From: Neisseria animalis
Lineage (GTDB): Bacteria; Pseudomonadota; Gammaproteobacteria; Burkholderiales; Neisseriaceae
DNA: 64,000 bases
NCBI RefSeq assembly: GCF_900636515.1
Contig: NZ_LR134287.1
Location: 434,001 to 498,000 of the forward strand
Reading direction: 5' to 3'
Under the pieces are notes generated by a model. The model worked only from the letters and a program-made list of their open reading frames with translations, was not told the DNA's origin and did not search any database. Numbering within the stretch: position 1 is the stretch's first letter; every line of letters starts with the position of its first letter. The position numbers and the translations under genes were made by a program. Below are positions 1 through 9,065 of this stretch, piece by piece.

Positions 1-760
1 GCAGCTCGTTTTGTACCGCTGTACGCAGGTTGGTCAAATCGTCTTCATCTACACTCAAATCGCTGTCGCGGGTCAGGCGGAATTGGTGGCAGCCTTTAAC
101 CTTGATGCCTAAAAACAGTTTGTGGACATAGGCGTGCAGGATAGACGACAGAAACACAAAGCCGTTGCCGCCGCCGCATAATTCGGAGGGCAGCGGCACG
201 AGGCGGGGCAGAATACGCGGTGCCTGCACAATGGCCATGTCTACCGGACGGCCGAATGCGTCCGTACCTTCCAATTCCACGGCGAAATTCAAGGATTTGT
301 TGAGCAGGCGGGGGAAGGGATGTGAAGGATCGAGGCCGACAGGTGTCAAAATCGGCATCAGCTCGCGGTCGAAATATTCTTCAATCCAGCGTTTTTGCGC
401 CTCCGTCCATGAATTGCGGCGGTAAAAGCAGATATTTTCCGCCTCCAATGCCGGCTGCAAGACTTCGTTGAACAATGCGTATTGCTCGGCAATCAGCGCT
501 TGCGCCTGTTCGGATACTTCAATCATGGTTTCGGACGGCGTTTTGCCGTTGTCCAATACCGTATGCGGCAGCAGCTTGTGTTTGCGTTTGAGCCACGCCA
601 TACGCACTTCGAAAAACTCATCCAAATTCGACGAAACAATACATAAGAAGCGCAAACGCTCTAACAGCGGCACGCTTTCGTCCTGCGCCTGCGCCAAAAC
701 GCGGCGGTTGAAAGCCAGCAGGCTCAGTTCGCGGCAGAGAATGGGATTTTGTTCAGGCAC
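1..760 (-). CDS. ppk: Polyphosphate kinase 1, N-terminal part (cut by window edge)
   Basis: Reading from the GTG at 758-760 gives VPEQNPILCRELSLLAFNRR and onward, the characteristic start of PPK1, which makes inorganic polyphosphate from ATP at the inner face of the membrane. Family landmarks visible are RELSLLAFN, SSNLDEFFEVR, LTPVGLDPSHPFPRL and KVKGCHQFRL. A GGAG sits about 6 bases before the GTG, and no ATG upstream fits, so GTG is chosen. About 253 of the usual roughly 690 residues are present; the kinase core with the phosphorylated histidine lies beyond the window. The frame is intact as far as it can be read. Confidence 0.93.
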   Translation of the reverse strand, partial: MPEQNPILCRELSLLAFNRRVLAQAQDESVPLLERLRFLCIVSSNLDEFFEVRMAWLKRKHKLLPHTVLDNGKTPSETMIEVSEQAQALIAEQYALFNEVLQPALEAENICFYRRNSWTEAQKRWIEEYFDRELMPILTPVGLDPSHPFPRLLNKSLNFAVELEGTDAFGRPVDMAIVQAPRILPRLVPLPSELCGGGNGFVFLSSILHAYVHKLFLGIKVKGCHQFRLTRDSDLSVDEDDLTNLRTAVQNEL

Positions 761-1459
761 AGTGCGCTCCTTTGTATTGTTGGTTTTACAGACGGCATGG
801 GAAACAGTATAACGCTTTTGCGCCGCGCCGTTAACCGCTGCAAGCCGTGAAACGACTGTTGCGCGGCTTTTTCCGGTAAAGCGCGGTGTTGCCGGCCGTT
901 TGGTTTGGATTTTTAGCGGCGGTTATCGGGAAAACCGGTTTTGCAGACGGCCTTTCGTGGTGTGCATAGGGTTGGGCGGTTTTGCCGGCTTGTAATGATG
1001 CAACAAATATTTGTTTCATGTATCTATATGAATATTAACGATTATGTTATTTATTCATTTGCGGTTTTGGTAAAAATACAACAGTTTTTCTGATGAAAAA
1101 AGTGTTTTGCTGCGGTTTTTGTAATCGTGGCGTAATGAGACACCGATGTCATTTAGACAGACATCGGTGTCATTTTTATATCTGAACATAAATTATCAAA
1201 AAAGTTTAATTTGTATGATTTATAATAAAATTATTTACAAAAATGTTAATTAATTTAACAATTAAGACGGTATGATGGCTTCAACAAAGCAGGAACTTGG
1301 TCTGAACGGTGCGATTGAATTGTTGTCAAACAACATTCGAAAACATCAAAGTAGTGAAATAACAATGAACGGGTTCGGCAATATCCGTTTCGGAGGCATC
1401 GCTTTTGCCGCCGCTACGTTTTCCCCGACCTGCACATTAATGGAAAGAAAGACACAGAC
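761..1459. other. Non-coding stretch upstream of ppk
   Basis: About 700 bases with no convincing gene. It holds the ppk promoter side, one GCCGTCTG-type uptake sequence near 945, a strong hairpin at 1139-1171 and a very AT-rich tract at 1180-1265. A 63-residue ORF at 1272-1463 has no family resemblance and no clear ribosome site, so I do not call it. Confidence 0.5.
1139..1171. terminator. Perfect 12-bp inverted repeat followed by T-rich tract
   Basis: GACACCGATGTC at 1139-1150 is matched exactly by its reverse complement at 1160-1171 with a 9-base loop, followed by ATTTTTAT. This fits an intrinsic terminator read on the plus strand. No gene is recognised just upstream on the plus strand, so it could instead end a small RNA. 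Confidence 0.55.
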
Positions 1460-1564
1460 ATGAAAGCATTATTGAAATTGGCCGCAGCATCGTTAATTGG
1501 TATGTCCGGCTTGGCTGTATCCGCAACCCACGTTGCCCAAAATATGCACGACGCAGCTAACTGA
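1460..1564 (+). CDS. Very small secreted-peptide ORF (34 aa), unrecognised
   Basis: ATG at 1460 opens MKALLKLAAASLIGMSGLAV, followed by SATHVAQNMHDAAN and a TGA. The first 22 residues are a textbook signal peptide (KALLK, hydrophobic core, small residue before the cleavage site at about SA-TH), leaving a mature peptide of only about 12 residues. It could be a genuine micropeptide or the 5' remnant of a secreted-protein gene whose body has been lost, because the following 300 bases do not continue it in any frame. No family is recognised. A terminator-like hairpin follows at 1782-1847. Confidence 0.35.
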   Translation: MKALLKLAAASLIGMSGLAVSATHVAQNMHDAAN

Positions 1565-1781
1565 ATACATTATACGCGCACAAACGCAAAAGAAAGTCCC
1601 GCCGTCTCCCACAAGACAGCGGGCAATAATCAAACGGTTGCTTAAGAGCGGTTGGCAGGCTGTCAAACCGGCCGCCGCATCTTGAATAGTCATTTGAGAC
1701 AGAATTGGAAAGGGAAGAAACGGCTTTGCCGCTTTGTTTCATTCCGGTTTGTCCGACTATACCCAGAGCAACGGGACTTTA

Positions 1782-1847
1782 AAAACCGCCCAAACGGAGC
1801 TTGCAGCGAAATCCGAGATTTCCGCCAAGTCGTTGGGCGGTTTTTTT
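1782..1847 (+). terminator. Terminator-like structure with nested hairpin
   Basis: AAAACCGCCCAA at 1782-1793 pairs with TTGGGCGGTTTT at 1833-1844, ending in a run of seven T. The roughly 40-base interior holds a second small hairpin, GAAATC-CGA-GATTTC. The long structured loop is unusual for a simple terminator and would also fit the 3' end of a small RNA. Confidence 0.5.
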
Positions 1848-1931
1848 ATGCTCAAACAATACGGAACGGATAAGACGGCATTTTGCAGACGGCCTGACGG
1901 GGCATAAAGCCGTGCGTTTTAGGACAGGAAG

Positions 1932-2038
1932 TATAGTCATTTAAAATAAGAATGATACAGCGTTGCTTTGCCTTGCCGTACTATGTGTACTGTCTGCGGC
2001 TTCGCTGCCTTGTCTCATTCTTATTTTATTCGACTATA
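1932..2038 (+). repeat. Correia-type element (CREE/NEMIS), 107 bp
   Basis: It starts TATAGTCATTTAAAATAAG and ends in TTATTCGACTATA. The internal part (GCCGCAGACAGTAC and TAGTACGGCAAGGC read on the other strand) matches the Neisseria Correia repeat core. It belongs to the set of twelve near-identical copies in this window and lies just past the stop of the uracil-glycosylase gene. Confidence 0.88.
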
Positions 2039-2156
2039 AAAGGGTTATTTTGCAGACGGCATAGTGGGTGTTTATCCGAGCAAAGCAGCAGGACGGGGTG
2101 GCTTATCAGGTGCGGAAACGGGGCGGCACGGAAATAAAACGGGTAAGGCCGTCTGT

Positions 2157-2921
2157 TTATTTGTTCAGCAGTTGTTTGACTTTTTTCAATTCCGCCCATG
2201 CTTGTGCTTTTAATTGCGGTTGGCGCAGCAGTCGGGCGGGGTGCGGAATGATGAAATAGGGCGTGCTGCCGCATAATTTGTCCAGCAAATCCTTTTGTTG
2301 GGGCGATTCGAAAATCTGCCCCAGAAACAAGACAACCCGCGCATCGGTGGCGGTCAGCTCTTGTTGGAGTTGGGGTAAGGCGGCTTCTATTTGTTCGGGT
2401 TCGGGCGTAGGATTGAATACAGGCGCGGATTTTACCCAGCAGGTTTTGTGTGCCTGCGCGGCTTGCAGGCCGATGGCGGCCAACATATTGTCCAGCAATA
2501 CGCCGATGCTGCCGCTGAACAGTTTGCCGGCCATGCTGTCTTCGGTCGAGGGGCAGATGCTGACGGCCATGATTTCGGAGGGTTTGGCATCGGTATGTGG
2601 AAAGGCAGCAAGGCCGTCTGCAAGTGCCGTGTGTGCGGCTTGCGCGGCGGGTGCGGGGTCGGTGGACGGGGTGGGCGGTGCGGCGGTTTTTTTGTGCGCG
2701 CCCACTGCCTGCATGGCGGCCAAACGCGCGGCATTGCCTGAGACTGACGTTTCGGCGGCAGATTGTACGGCGCGGGCAATGGGGCGGACGGTTGCGGCAG
2801 GTTGCTGGTCGGGCTGTTCGTTTTGTCCGGCTGCGGCAGACTTGAAGACAGCGGCGCGGTTCAGCCACATCGGCCCCAGTCCCAATGCTTCGTGCAGATG
2901 CAGGTAGCGGCTGCTTAACAT
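2157..2921 (-). CDS. Uracil-DNA glycosylase superfamily protein (family 4/5-like, divergent)
   Basis: 254 residues from ATG 2921. The first half is low-complexity, rich in Ala, Pro and Gln. The second half resembles family 4/5 uracil-DNA glycosylases: a PSTEDSMAGKLFSGSIGVLL segment (compare P-G-x-x-E-D-x-x-G-x-P-F-x-G in the family), then LLDNMLAAIGL, VLFLGQIF and a C-terminal HPARLLRQPQL. The usual GEAPG is SICPS here and the four iron-sulfur cysteines are not evident, so activity is uncertain. The start overlaps the end of rimI by 7 bases, making it third in a tsaB-rimI-udg operon. Confidence 0.75.
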   Translation of the reverse strand: MLSSRYLHLHEALGLGPMWLNRAAVFKSAAAGQNEQPDQQPAATVRPIARAVQSAAETSVSGNAARLAAMQAVGAHKKTAAPPTPSTDPAPAAQAAHTALADGLAAFPHTDAKPSEIMAVSICPSTEDSMAGKLFSGSIGVLLDNMLAAIGLQAAQAHKTCWVKSAPVFNPTPEPEQIEAALPQLQQELTATDARVVLFLGQIFESPQQKDLLDKLCGSTPYFIIPHPARLLRQPQLKAQAWAELKKVKQLLNK

Positions 2922-3355
2922 GATTTCTCCATTAATACGGCATCTTCGCGTGCGCCGTTTTCCAGCGGGTAATAGGCTTTGCGTCTGCCGCATTCCTGAA
3001 AACCGTATTTGCGGTACAGCGTTTGTGCGGCGGTATTGCTTGCGCGGACTTCTAAAAACAGCCGCCCGCCGTCTGCTGTTGTGTGATCGAACCAGTGTTG
3101 CATCAGACGGGTGGCGATTCCTTGGCGGCGGCATTCGGGTGCGGTGGCAATCAGGTGCAGCTCCGATTCTCCGCATATGTTTTGCCAAACAATCAAACCG
3201 CACAGGCCGTCTGCATTTTCGGCCAGCAAAACGGTATCGAAGCGGTTTTGCAGGGCGGCGGCAAATTGGGTGGCAGACCAAGGCGAGGGATTACAGCGGG
3301 CATCCAGCGCGGCCAGTGCGGTGCAGTCGTTGGCGGCGGCGGGGCGGACAATCAT
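2915..3355 (-). CDS. rimI: Ribosomal-protein-alanine N-acetyltransferase RimI
   Basis: 146-residue GNAT acetyltransferase. The acetyl-CoA loop RRQGIATRL, the LFLEVRASNTAAQTLY stretch and YRKYGF before the C-terminus are typical of RimI, which acetylates the N-terminal alanine of ribosomal protein S18. The ATG at 3355 overlaps the tsaB stop codon (ATGA), so a shorter start is chosen over the upstream open frame. The tsaB-rimI pairing is common in proteobacteria. Confidence 0.9.
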   Translation of the reverse strand: MIVRPAAANDCTALAALDARCNPSPWSATQFAAALQNRFDTVLLAENADGLCGLIVWQNICGESELHLIATAPECRRQGIATRLMQHWFDHTTADGGRLFLEVRASNTAAQTLYRKYGFQECGRRKAYYPLENGAREDAVLMEKSC

Positions 3356-4029
3356 GGCTGAGCCTTTCGTTCGGCCTGTTCTTTGGCGGTGAGGGCGATT
3401 TTGTTGCGGACGTACAATAGCTCTGCATGTGCCGCACCTGTTGCCGGATACCTGCCGCACAGTGCCAAGTTCAGATAGTCGGCAGCGGTCGGCATATCGG
3501 GTGTGCCGTCGAAAGGAGGCTTGTCGGCGAGTGCGAACGCATTGCCAATGCCGTCTGCATATTCCGTATGTTCGGGCAGGGTAATGTCCGCTGCTTTGCC
3601 GACATGGTAATCGCTCAAGCGGCGGTGGTGTTGCGTGTCGAACCATGCGTAAAACACTTCGCCCATGCGCGCATCGGTTGCCGCCAATACGCAGGTTTGG
3701 TGCGGGCGCAAATAGGCGGCGGCATCTAAACAGGGAACGCCGATTAAAGGAGTGTTAAACGGTGTGGCCAAGCCTTGCGCTACGCCGGTGCCGATACGCA
3801 GACCGGTAAATGCGCCCGGCCCTTGTGCGTAAACAATCGCGCCCAAGTCGGCAGCAGTAATGCCTGCTTCGGAAAATAAGGTGTTGATGTGCGGCAGAAT
3901 CAGGCTGGATTGTTTTGTTCCCGCTTCGCTGTGGTGCAACAGGGTGTTTCCCTGATGGCGGAGAGCGAGCGACAGGAAAGAAGTGCTGGTGTCGATGGCT
4001 AAAGTCGGGCGTTCGGTATGGAAGGGCAT
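3352..4029 (-). CDS. tsaB: tRNA threonylcarbamoyladenosine biosynthesis protein TsaB
   Basis: 225 residues from ATG 4029; a TTG at 4041 in the same frame would add four residues. LAIDTSTSFLSLAL at the N-terminus and GPGAFTGLRIGTGVAQGLA are hallmarks of the ASKHA-fold TsaB/YeaZ proteins, which scaffold TsaD and TsaE in making t6A at position 37 of ANN-decoding tRNAs. It is first in an operon with rimI (4-base overlap). Confidence 0.92.
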   Translation of the reverse strand: MPFHTERPTLAIDTSTSFLSLALRHQGNTLLHHSEAGTKQSSLILPHINTLFSEAGITAADLGAIVYAQGPGAFTGLRIGTGVAQGLATPFNTPLIGVPCLDAAAYLRPHQTCVLAATDARMGEVFYAWFDTQHHRRLSDYHVGKAADITLPEHTEYADGIGNAFALADKPPFDGTPDMPTAADYLNLALCGRYPATGAAHAELLYVRNKIALTAKEQAERKAQP

Positions 4030-4200
4030 GGGGGTATCCAAATATTCAGACGGCTTGTTCGGGTTTTGTCGCGCTTATGGGGCGGGACATTGATTCTCTG
4101 CGTTCGGCCTGTTGTGCCGATGATACGCTAAAACGGATATTTTACGCAAAATTGCCGCCTTGCAGCGGTTTTGCAGACGGCATGATGCGTGCGGCCACCG

Positions 4201-5043
4201 TCAGGCTACGGTAAATTCGCCGCTGCCGACTTTGATGACGTTACCGCCGACAAAAATTCTGCCGTCTGCTTCGACTTTCAAGCTCAGGCGGTTGGGTCTG
4301 CCGATTTCGTCTCCCTGACGAATCATCAGTTCGGCAGGAATCTGCCTGCGGGCAAGCAGCCAACCGCCGAGATTGGCGGCTGCGGAACCTGTACCGGGAT
4401 CTTCAATCAGGCTGCTGCCATGCTGCGCGAACAGTCTGACTTGCGCGGTGCCGGCTTCGGCAAACCAAACGTAGCAGGACGGGGATAATGCGCCATCAAA
4501 TGCTTCGGCAAAGGCAGTCGGGGAAACGCGGCAGCGGCTGACAGCCTGCCGGTCGGCAAGTTGTATTAAAAGCTGCCAAGTGCCGGTGTTGACCCATTGC
4601 GTTTCGGCGATGTCGCATTCCTGCAAACCCAAGACTTCGGCCAGCCGGTCGCGGGCAATATGGCAGGGTTCGGTTTGTACTTCGCCGTTTAGCGCGAAGG
4701 TAATCAAATCGTTTTGGTGGGTAATTTCAGCCAGTTTTGCTTCGGTTTCGAGGGTGTAACGGTCTGCATCGGTAAACAGTTGGCGGATAATGAACGCCGA
4801 ACCGATGGTAGGGTGTCCGGCAAACGGCAGCTCGTGGTCGGGAGTGAAGATTTTGAGTTTTCTTACCGCGTCCGTTCGCGTGGGCGACAGGATAAACACG
4901 GTTTCCGACAGATTGAACTGGCGGGCAATCTGCTGCATTTGGGTTTCGGTCAGGCCGTCTGCTTCCGGGAAAACGGCCAAAGGGTTGCCGCCGAAATGTT
5001 GTCGGGCAAAGACGTTGACAAGATAAAAGCGGTAGGTTTGCAT
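4201..5043 (-). CDS. PhzF-family isomerase
   Basis: 280 residues from ATG 5043 (a TTG at 5070 extends the frame by nine residues). [15 protein letters not shown] near the N-terminus, LSETVFI with the family's catalytic glutamate, [14 protein letters not shown] and [16 protein letters not shown] are the standard PhzF (diaminopimelate-epimerase-fold) motifs. The substrate of most such proteins is unknown and no phenazine genes are nearby, so only the family is claimed. It lies between tsaB and aat, same strand, with no overlap. Confidence 0.88.
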   Translation of the reverse strand: MQTYRFYLVNVFARQHFGGNPLAVFPEADGLTETQMQQIARQFNLSETVFILSPTRTDAVRKLKIFTPDHELPFAGHPTIGSAFIIRQLFTDADRYTLETEAKLAEITHQNDLITFALNGEVQTEPCHIARDRLAEVLGLQECDIAETQWVNTGTWQLLIQLADRQAVSRCRVSPTAFAEAFDGALSPSCYVWFAEAGTAQVRLFAQHGSSLIEDPGTGSAAANLGGWLLARRQIPAELMIRQGDEIGRPNRLSLKVEADGRIFVGGNVIKVGSGEFTVA

Positions 5044-5063
5044 GGGTGTGCTTTCAAAAGGGT

Positions 5064-5819
5064 TCAGCAAGATTGCTCGGGAAATTTTGCAGACGGCATA
5101 CAGGTATCGGCCAAGACGGCTGGTCGGATATTCTGTATTAACGGCAACCTGTTCAAGCGGTGTAATGCCGTCTGAAAATCATCGAATGCCATGTTTTCCG
5201 AACCGAAACGGCGCAGGTGGTCGGTATCCTGCTGGCAGTCGATGAGCTCGATGCCGCATTGTGCCAGATGGGGAACGGCGAGGGAAAAGGCGGTTTTGGA
5301 AGCGTCCGCATGGCGGGCAAACATGGATTCGCCGTAAAACACGCGGCCGATTTGTACGCCGTACAGCCCGCCGGCAAGCTGTAAAATGCCGTCTGCATCG
5401 GGATACCAGCACTCAAAAGAATGGGCGTGCCCCGCGCGGTGCAGGGCGGTATAGGCCGCCTGAAATTCAGGGGCAATCCAAGAACCTTGCTGATTGGGGC
5501 GTTCGGTTGCGGCGCAGGCGGCAATGACTTCGCTGAAGGCAAGGTTGACGCTGACGCGGTAGGGCTTGTTGCGTAAGGTTTTGGCCAGCGATTTGCCGAT
5601 ATGCAGTTTGTGCGGCAGCAGCACGGTACGCGGCGCGGTGGCAAACCAGTAGATATAGCCGCGTTCGCTGTGCCACGGGAAAATGCCGTTGCGGTATGCC
5701 GACAGCAGCCGTCCGATGTCCATGTCGGTACTGACGCCGACCAAGCCGTCGCATTCGGCAAGCGCGTAGGCCGGATCGGGAAAACGGTAGTCGTCGGGCG
5801 GGAGCAAGGGGATATTCAT
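5064..5819 (-). CDS. aat: Leucyl/phenylalanyl-tRNA-protein transferase
   Basis: 251 residues from ATG 5819. [69 protein letters not shown] and HLRRFGS(E) are the complete Aat signature. The enzyme adds Leu or Phe to N-terminal Arg or Lys of proteins destined for ClpAP (N-degron pathway). The C-terminal tail of about 20 residues runs into an uptake sequence (PSA codons), a common way for neisserial genes to end. Confidence 0.93.
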   Translation of the reverse strand: MNIPLLPPDDYRFPDPAYALAECDGLVGVSTDMDIGRLLSAYRNGIFPWHSERGYIYWFATAPRTVLLPHKLHIGKSLAKTLRNKPYRVSVNLAFSEVIAACAATERPNQQGSWIAPEFQAAYTALHRAGHAHSFECWYPDADGILQLAGGLYGVQIGRVFYGESMFARHADASKTAFSLAVPHLAQCGIELIDCQQDTDHLRRFGSENMAFDDFQTALHRLNRLPLIQNIRPAVLADTCMPSAKFPEQSC

Positions 5820-5987
5820 GGGCGTTTTTGCAGACGGCATACAGGTATCGGGTTGCAACGGGCAGCCGGCGCGAGGAGGTAGGTGCGGCGTTGGGTTTGA
5901 TTGATTTTACCACAGCGTTTTGCAGACGGCTTTGTGCGGATAAGGCTTTCGGGTAGAATAACACTTTTATTTTCAGGCCGTCTGCAT

Positions 5988-6485
5988 ATGTCTGCATCTT
6001 CTTCCAAAATTCCTTATCTGCTGCTGGCTTTGGCGGCAATCGCGCTCGATCAGGTAACCAAGCTGGCGGTGTTGGCTACGTTTCAGGATTTTGAGCGGGT
6101 CAACGTGATTCCGTCGTTTTTCGATTTGACGCTGGTGTACAACCCGGGCGCGGCATTCAGTTTTCTTGCCGATCAGGGCGGCTGGCAGAAATATTTCTTT
6201 TTGGGTTTGGCGGCGGTCATCAGTTTGTATTTGTGGCGTTCGATTGTGCGCAACGACTTTGCCCGTTGGGGAAAAATCGGGGCGGCGATGATTATCGGCG
6301 GAGCAATCGGGAATGTCATCGACCGTTTGGCTTATGGCCATGTGGTTGATTTTTTACTGTTTTACTGGCAGGATTGGTATTATCCTGCGTTTAATGTCGC
6401 CGACAGCTTTATCTGTGTCGGTGCGGTACTGCTGGTGCTTGACGGCTTGACCAACAAGAAAAAAGAACCGGAAAAGGCCGTCTGA
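5988..6485 (+). CDS. lspA: Lipoprotein signal peptidase
   Basis: 165 residues from ATG 5988. Four hydrophobic segments, with ALDQVTKLAV, VYNPGAAFSF, GGAIGNVIDRLAYGHVVDFL and FNVADSFICVGA. The last two blocks carry the two catalytic aspartates of this A8-family aspartyl peptidase. It cleaves the signal peptides of diacylglyceryl-modified prolipoproteins, several of which are encoded in this window. The DUS ending CATATG overlaps the start codon. ispH follows, a conserved lspA-ispH pairing. Confidence 0.95.
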   Translation: MSASSSKIPYLLLALAAIALDQVTKLAVLATFQDFERVNVIPSFFDLTLVYNPGAAFSFLADQGGWQKYFFLGLAAVISLYLWRSIVRNDFARWGKIGAAMIIGGAIGNVIDRLAYGHVVDFLLFYWQDWYYPAFNVADSFICVGAVLLVLDGLTNKKKEPEKAV

Positions 6486-6577
6486 ATATTTGAGATTAAG
6501 ATGGTTCGCAATTTGCAGACGGCATACGCGGTCTGCTGCCGTCTGCAACACACACCAACTGAAAAGAACAGCCCATC

Positions 6578-7546
6578 ATGAACGAGAAAACCATTGTCCT
6601 TGCCAATCCGCGCGGCTTTTGCGCCGGTGTCGATCGCGCCATCAGTATTGTAGAACGCGCCTTGGAAGAATTTGGCGCGCCGATTTATGTGCGCCATGAA
6701 GTCGTACACAATAAATTTGTGGTGGACAACCTGCGCGATAAAGGCGCGGTGTTTATCGAGGAATTGTCGGAAGTGCCGGAAGGTGCGACGCTGGTGTATT
6801 CGGCACACGGCGTTTCCAAAGCGGTACAGCAGGAGGCGGCGGATCGCGGTTTCCGTGTGTTTGATGCAACGTGTCCGCTGGTAACGAAAGTGCATAAGGA
6901 AGTGGCGCGTTTGGACGAGCAGGGCTACCAAATCATTATGATCGGGCATAAGGGTCATGTGGAAGTAGAAGGCACGATGGGTCAGCTTCCGCCCGGCAAA
7001 ATGCTGTTGGTGGAAGTGGTCGGGGACGTGGCGGCTTTGGAAGTTGCCGATCCCGACAAGCTCGCTTATGTCAGCCAGACAACTTTATCGGTTGACGAAA
7101 CCAAAGACATTATCGAAGCCCTGAACGCGCGCTTCCCGAATATCCGCAATCCGCATAAGGAAGACATCTGCTATGCAACGACAAACCGCCAAAAAGCGGT
7201 GAAAGAGCTGGCGGAAGAATGCGATATTGTGATTGTGGTCGGGTCGCCCAATTCTTCCAACAGCAACCGCTTGCGCGAAGTGGCCGCGCATTTGGGTGTC
7301 GATGCCTATATGGTCGATAATGCTTCGTATCTGGAAAAATCTTGGTTTGAGGGCAAGCAGAAAGTCGGCGTTACCGCCGGAGCTTCCGCGCCGGAAGTAT
7401 TGGTCAAAGAAGTGTTGCAGACGATTCAGGGCTGGGGGCACGAAACCGTACGCGAAGGCGAAGGGGCGGAAGAAAGTATTGTGTTTGTATTGCCGAAAGC
7501 ATTGCGCCGCGAGGGTGAAAACAAGCAGGAATTGAACAAAGGCTGA
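6578..7546 (+). CDS. ispH: 4-hydroxy-3-methylbut-2-enyl diphosphate reductase
   Basis: 322 residues. The three cluster-binding cysteines are in place: C15 ([10 protein letters not shown]), C99 (ATCPLV) and C198 (ICYATTNRQ). HEVVHN and SAHGVS hold conserved histidines and [11 protein letters not shown] binds substrate. This [4Fe-4S] enzyme makes IPP and DMAPP in the last step of the MEP isoprenoid pathway. It is cotranscribed with lspA and followed by a strong terminator. Confidence 0.96.
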   Translation: MNEKTIVLANPRGFCAGVDRAISIVERALEEFGAPIYVRHEVVHNKFVVDNLRDKGAVFIEELSEVPEGATLVYSAHGVSKAVQQEAADRGFRVFDATCPLVTKVHKEVARLDEQGYQIIMIGHKGHVEVEGTMGQLPPGKMLLVEVVGDVAALEVADPDKLAYVSQTTLSVDETKDIIEALNARFPNIRNPHKEDICYATTNRQKAVKELAEECDIVIVVGSPNSSNSNRLREVAAHLGVDAYMVDNASYLEKSWFEGKQKVGVTAGASAPEVLVKEVLQTIQGWGHETVREGEGAEESIVFVLPKALRREGENKQELNKG

Positions 7547-7576
7547 GGTTTTTTCAATAGCAAAAGGCCGTCTGAA

Positions 7577-7603
7577 GATTGGATTACCCGGTGTAATCCA
7601 ATC
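7577..7603 (+). terminator. Terminator after ispH
   Basis: GATTGGATTAC at 7577-7587 pairs perfectly with GTAATCCAATC at 7593-7603 around a 5-base loop; a T-rich run follows. A classical-form uptake sequence (GCCGTCTGAA) directly precedes the stem. Confidence 0.75.
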
Positions 7604-7644
7604 TCCCATGTTTCCATTTTCTTAAGACATCGGAAAAGCGGTCA

Positions 7645-7827
7645 TCATCTCGATACCGCAGCCTGCTCGAGAAGGCGGCCGAGTGTGTGTGCAAGTGATT
7701 TCGAGCCTTGCCCGATGTCTTCATCTCTTTTTTTCTCCATCAGTTTTTTGATTTCTTTTTCGTTACCGGTTCGGTACGGCTGCCAATATCCTTCTCTCAC
7801 ATCGTTAATATCTCTCAAAACAATCCA
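7645..7827 (-). pseudogene. Possible C-terminal fragment of an unidentified protein
   Basis: An open frame without a convincing start runs from 7827 to a TGA at 7645-7647, reading ...RDINDVREGYWQPYRTG..., then a charged KEIKKLMEKKRDEDIG stretch and a helical LAHTLGRLLEQAA tail. The composition looks like real coding sequence ending in an amphipathic helix, but no family is recognised and the frame is closed upstream by a TGA. I read it as a gene remnant; a small gene using GTG at about 7800 is possible. Confidence 0.3.
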
Positions 7828-7829
7828 TC

Positions 7830-8172
7830 AATACTCTTGATTGCGTCGGCTTGTCAAAACTATAGTCATTTAAAATAAGAATGATACGGCGTTGCTTTGC
7901 CTTGCCGTACTATGTGTACTGTCTGCGGCTTTGCTGCCTTGTCTCATTCTTATTTTATTCGACTATAATTCTCTGTACTCTCTGATGATATGGTCAGGAT
8001 TGGCCGGAAAATCAGGCGAAAAGCATAAAAAGCGCGTTTCAGGCCGTCTGCAAATCAAGCTGCAATCTTACACATCGCCTGTGAAAGCCTGCTTAAAACA
8101 GCCTTTCACAGCCTTGAAGTTTTTTCATTCGGATAAGAAGTGTTTTGACAGTAAACCCGATTGCAGGGTGTA
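7830..8172. other. Non-coding stretch with Correia element before yacG
   Basis: Contains the 107-bp CREE at 7861-7967 and one uptake sequence at about 8042. No other feature is seen; the 112-residue frame on the plus strand here is a pass through the repeat. Confidence 0.5.
7861..7967 (+). repeat. Correia-type element (CREE/NEMIS), 107 bp
   Basis: Same length and ends (TATAGTCATTT ... TTCGACTATA) as the copy at 1932, with a few substitutions (ATACGG for ATACAG, GCTTTGCTG for GCTTCGCTG). Confidence 0.88.
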
Positions 8173-8361
8173 TTACTTCACTTCATTGTTCCACTCCGAC
8201 AGCGGTTCTTCTTCTGCCGCCACGGTGTAACGCTCCTGCGCCCATTCGCCCAAATCAATCAGCTTGCAGCGTTTGCTGCAAAACGGACGGTAGGGGTGTT
8301 CGTCCGTCCATGCGACGTTTTGGCGGCAGGTGGGGCATTTGACGGTAAGGGTCGGGTTCAT
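8173..8361 (-). CDS. yacG: DNA gyrase inhibitor / zinc-binding protein YacG
   Basis: 62 residues from ATG 8361, with in-frame ATG and GTG just upstream. An AAGG about 8 bases before favours this start. Four cysteines, C9-x2-C12 and C28-x3-C32, make the YacG zinc finger, and [12 protein letters not shown] is the family's conserved core. YacG binds GyrB and blocks gyrase activity. It lies directly downstream of coaE, the usual pilD-coaE-yacG order. Confidence 0.9.
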   Translation of the reverse strand: MNPTLTVKCPTCRQNVAWTDEHPYRPFCSKRCKLIDLGEWAQERYTVAAEEEPLSEWNNEVK

Positions 8362-8412
8362 CATCACTACCTTTCAAAATGCAGACGGCCTATCATGAGG
8401 CCGTCTGTAAAA

Positions 8413-9033
8413 TCAGCGGATACGGCAGCCGGCCGTTTGTTTCAAGTGGCGGTAAAAGTGGTGCAGCCGTTGTATTTTCTGCGCCAAATCCGCCGTACTG
8501 CCTTCGTTGCACAAAATGTCGTCGGCGTGCAGCAGGCGTTGCCTCCTCGGCGCTTGGTTGGCAATAATGCGGCGGATTTCGGCCTCTTTCAAACCGCTGC
8601 GCGACTGTACGCGGCGGATTTGTGTGTCCTCGGAAACATCGATTACCAGTATGCGGTGTACCAATGCCCGAAACAGGGGCTGCTCGATCAGGAGCGGTAT
8701 GTCGAGGATTCCGTAAACAGCGCGGGAGCAGGTTTGCAGACGGCATATTTCCGACAAAATCAGCGGAAACATGATGTCTTCAAGCTGTTTTTTGGCTTCG
8801 GGCCGTCTGAAAACCAAGTCGCGCAAGGCGGTGCGGTTCAGGCTGCCGTTCTCGCAGAATACCGCTTCGCCAAACAGGCGGCGGATTTCCGGCAATGCTG
8901 CGCCGCCGTCTGCAGTCAGGCTGCGGCTGACGGCATCGGCATCAATGTGCGGCACACCCAGTTTGGCAAATTCGGCGGCAGCTTGGGATTTGCCGCTGCC
9001 GATTCCGCCGGTTAGTCCTATCCATACGGTCAT
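8413..9033 (-). CDS. coaE: Dephospho-CoA kinase
   Basis: 206 residues. P-loop GLTGGIGSGKS at residues 7-17, then a D-A-D motif (HIDADAVSR), LDIPLLIEQ and RVQSRSGLKEAEIRRIIANQ. It phosphorylates dephospho-CoA in the last step of CoA synthesis. It sits between pilD and yacG on the minus strand with short gaps, consistent with one transcript. The sequence contains an internal uptake sequence. Confidence 0.95.
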   Translation of the reverse strand: MTVWIGLTGGIGSGKSQAAAEFAKLGVPHIDADAVSRSLTADGGAALPEIRRLFGEAVFCENGSLNRTALRDLVFRRPEAKKQLEDIMFPLILSEICRLQTCSRAVYGILDIPLLIEQPLFRALVHRILVIDVSEDTQIRRVQSRSGLKEAEIRRIIANQAPRRQRLLHADDILCNEGSTADLAQKIQRLHHFYRHLKQTAGCRIR

Positions 9034-9065
9034 ATCCGCCGTCCTTTATGATATGGGAAGAATGG

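Larger units (their letters stand above)
1565..2156. other. Non-coding stretch with hairpin and Correia element
   Basis: Between the small secreted ORF and the uracil-glycosylase gene I see a long-stem terminator-like structure (1782-1847), an uptake sequence near 1884, a full Correia-type element (1932-2038) and another uptake sequence at about 2053. ORFs drawn through here mostly run through the repeat and are not supported. Confidence 0.5.

Noticed and set aside
1952..2137. Repeated ORFs starting MIQRCFALPYYVYC (also 14401, 16789, 62186) and MLCLAVLCVLSA (7892, 14456, 16800, 46957, 62811)
   Set aside because: They are translations of the 107-bp Correia element, recurring wherever it occurs; no independent gene.
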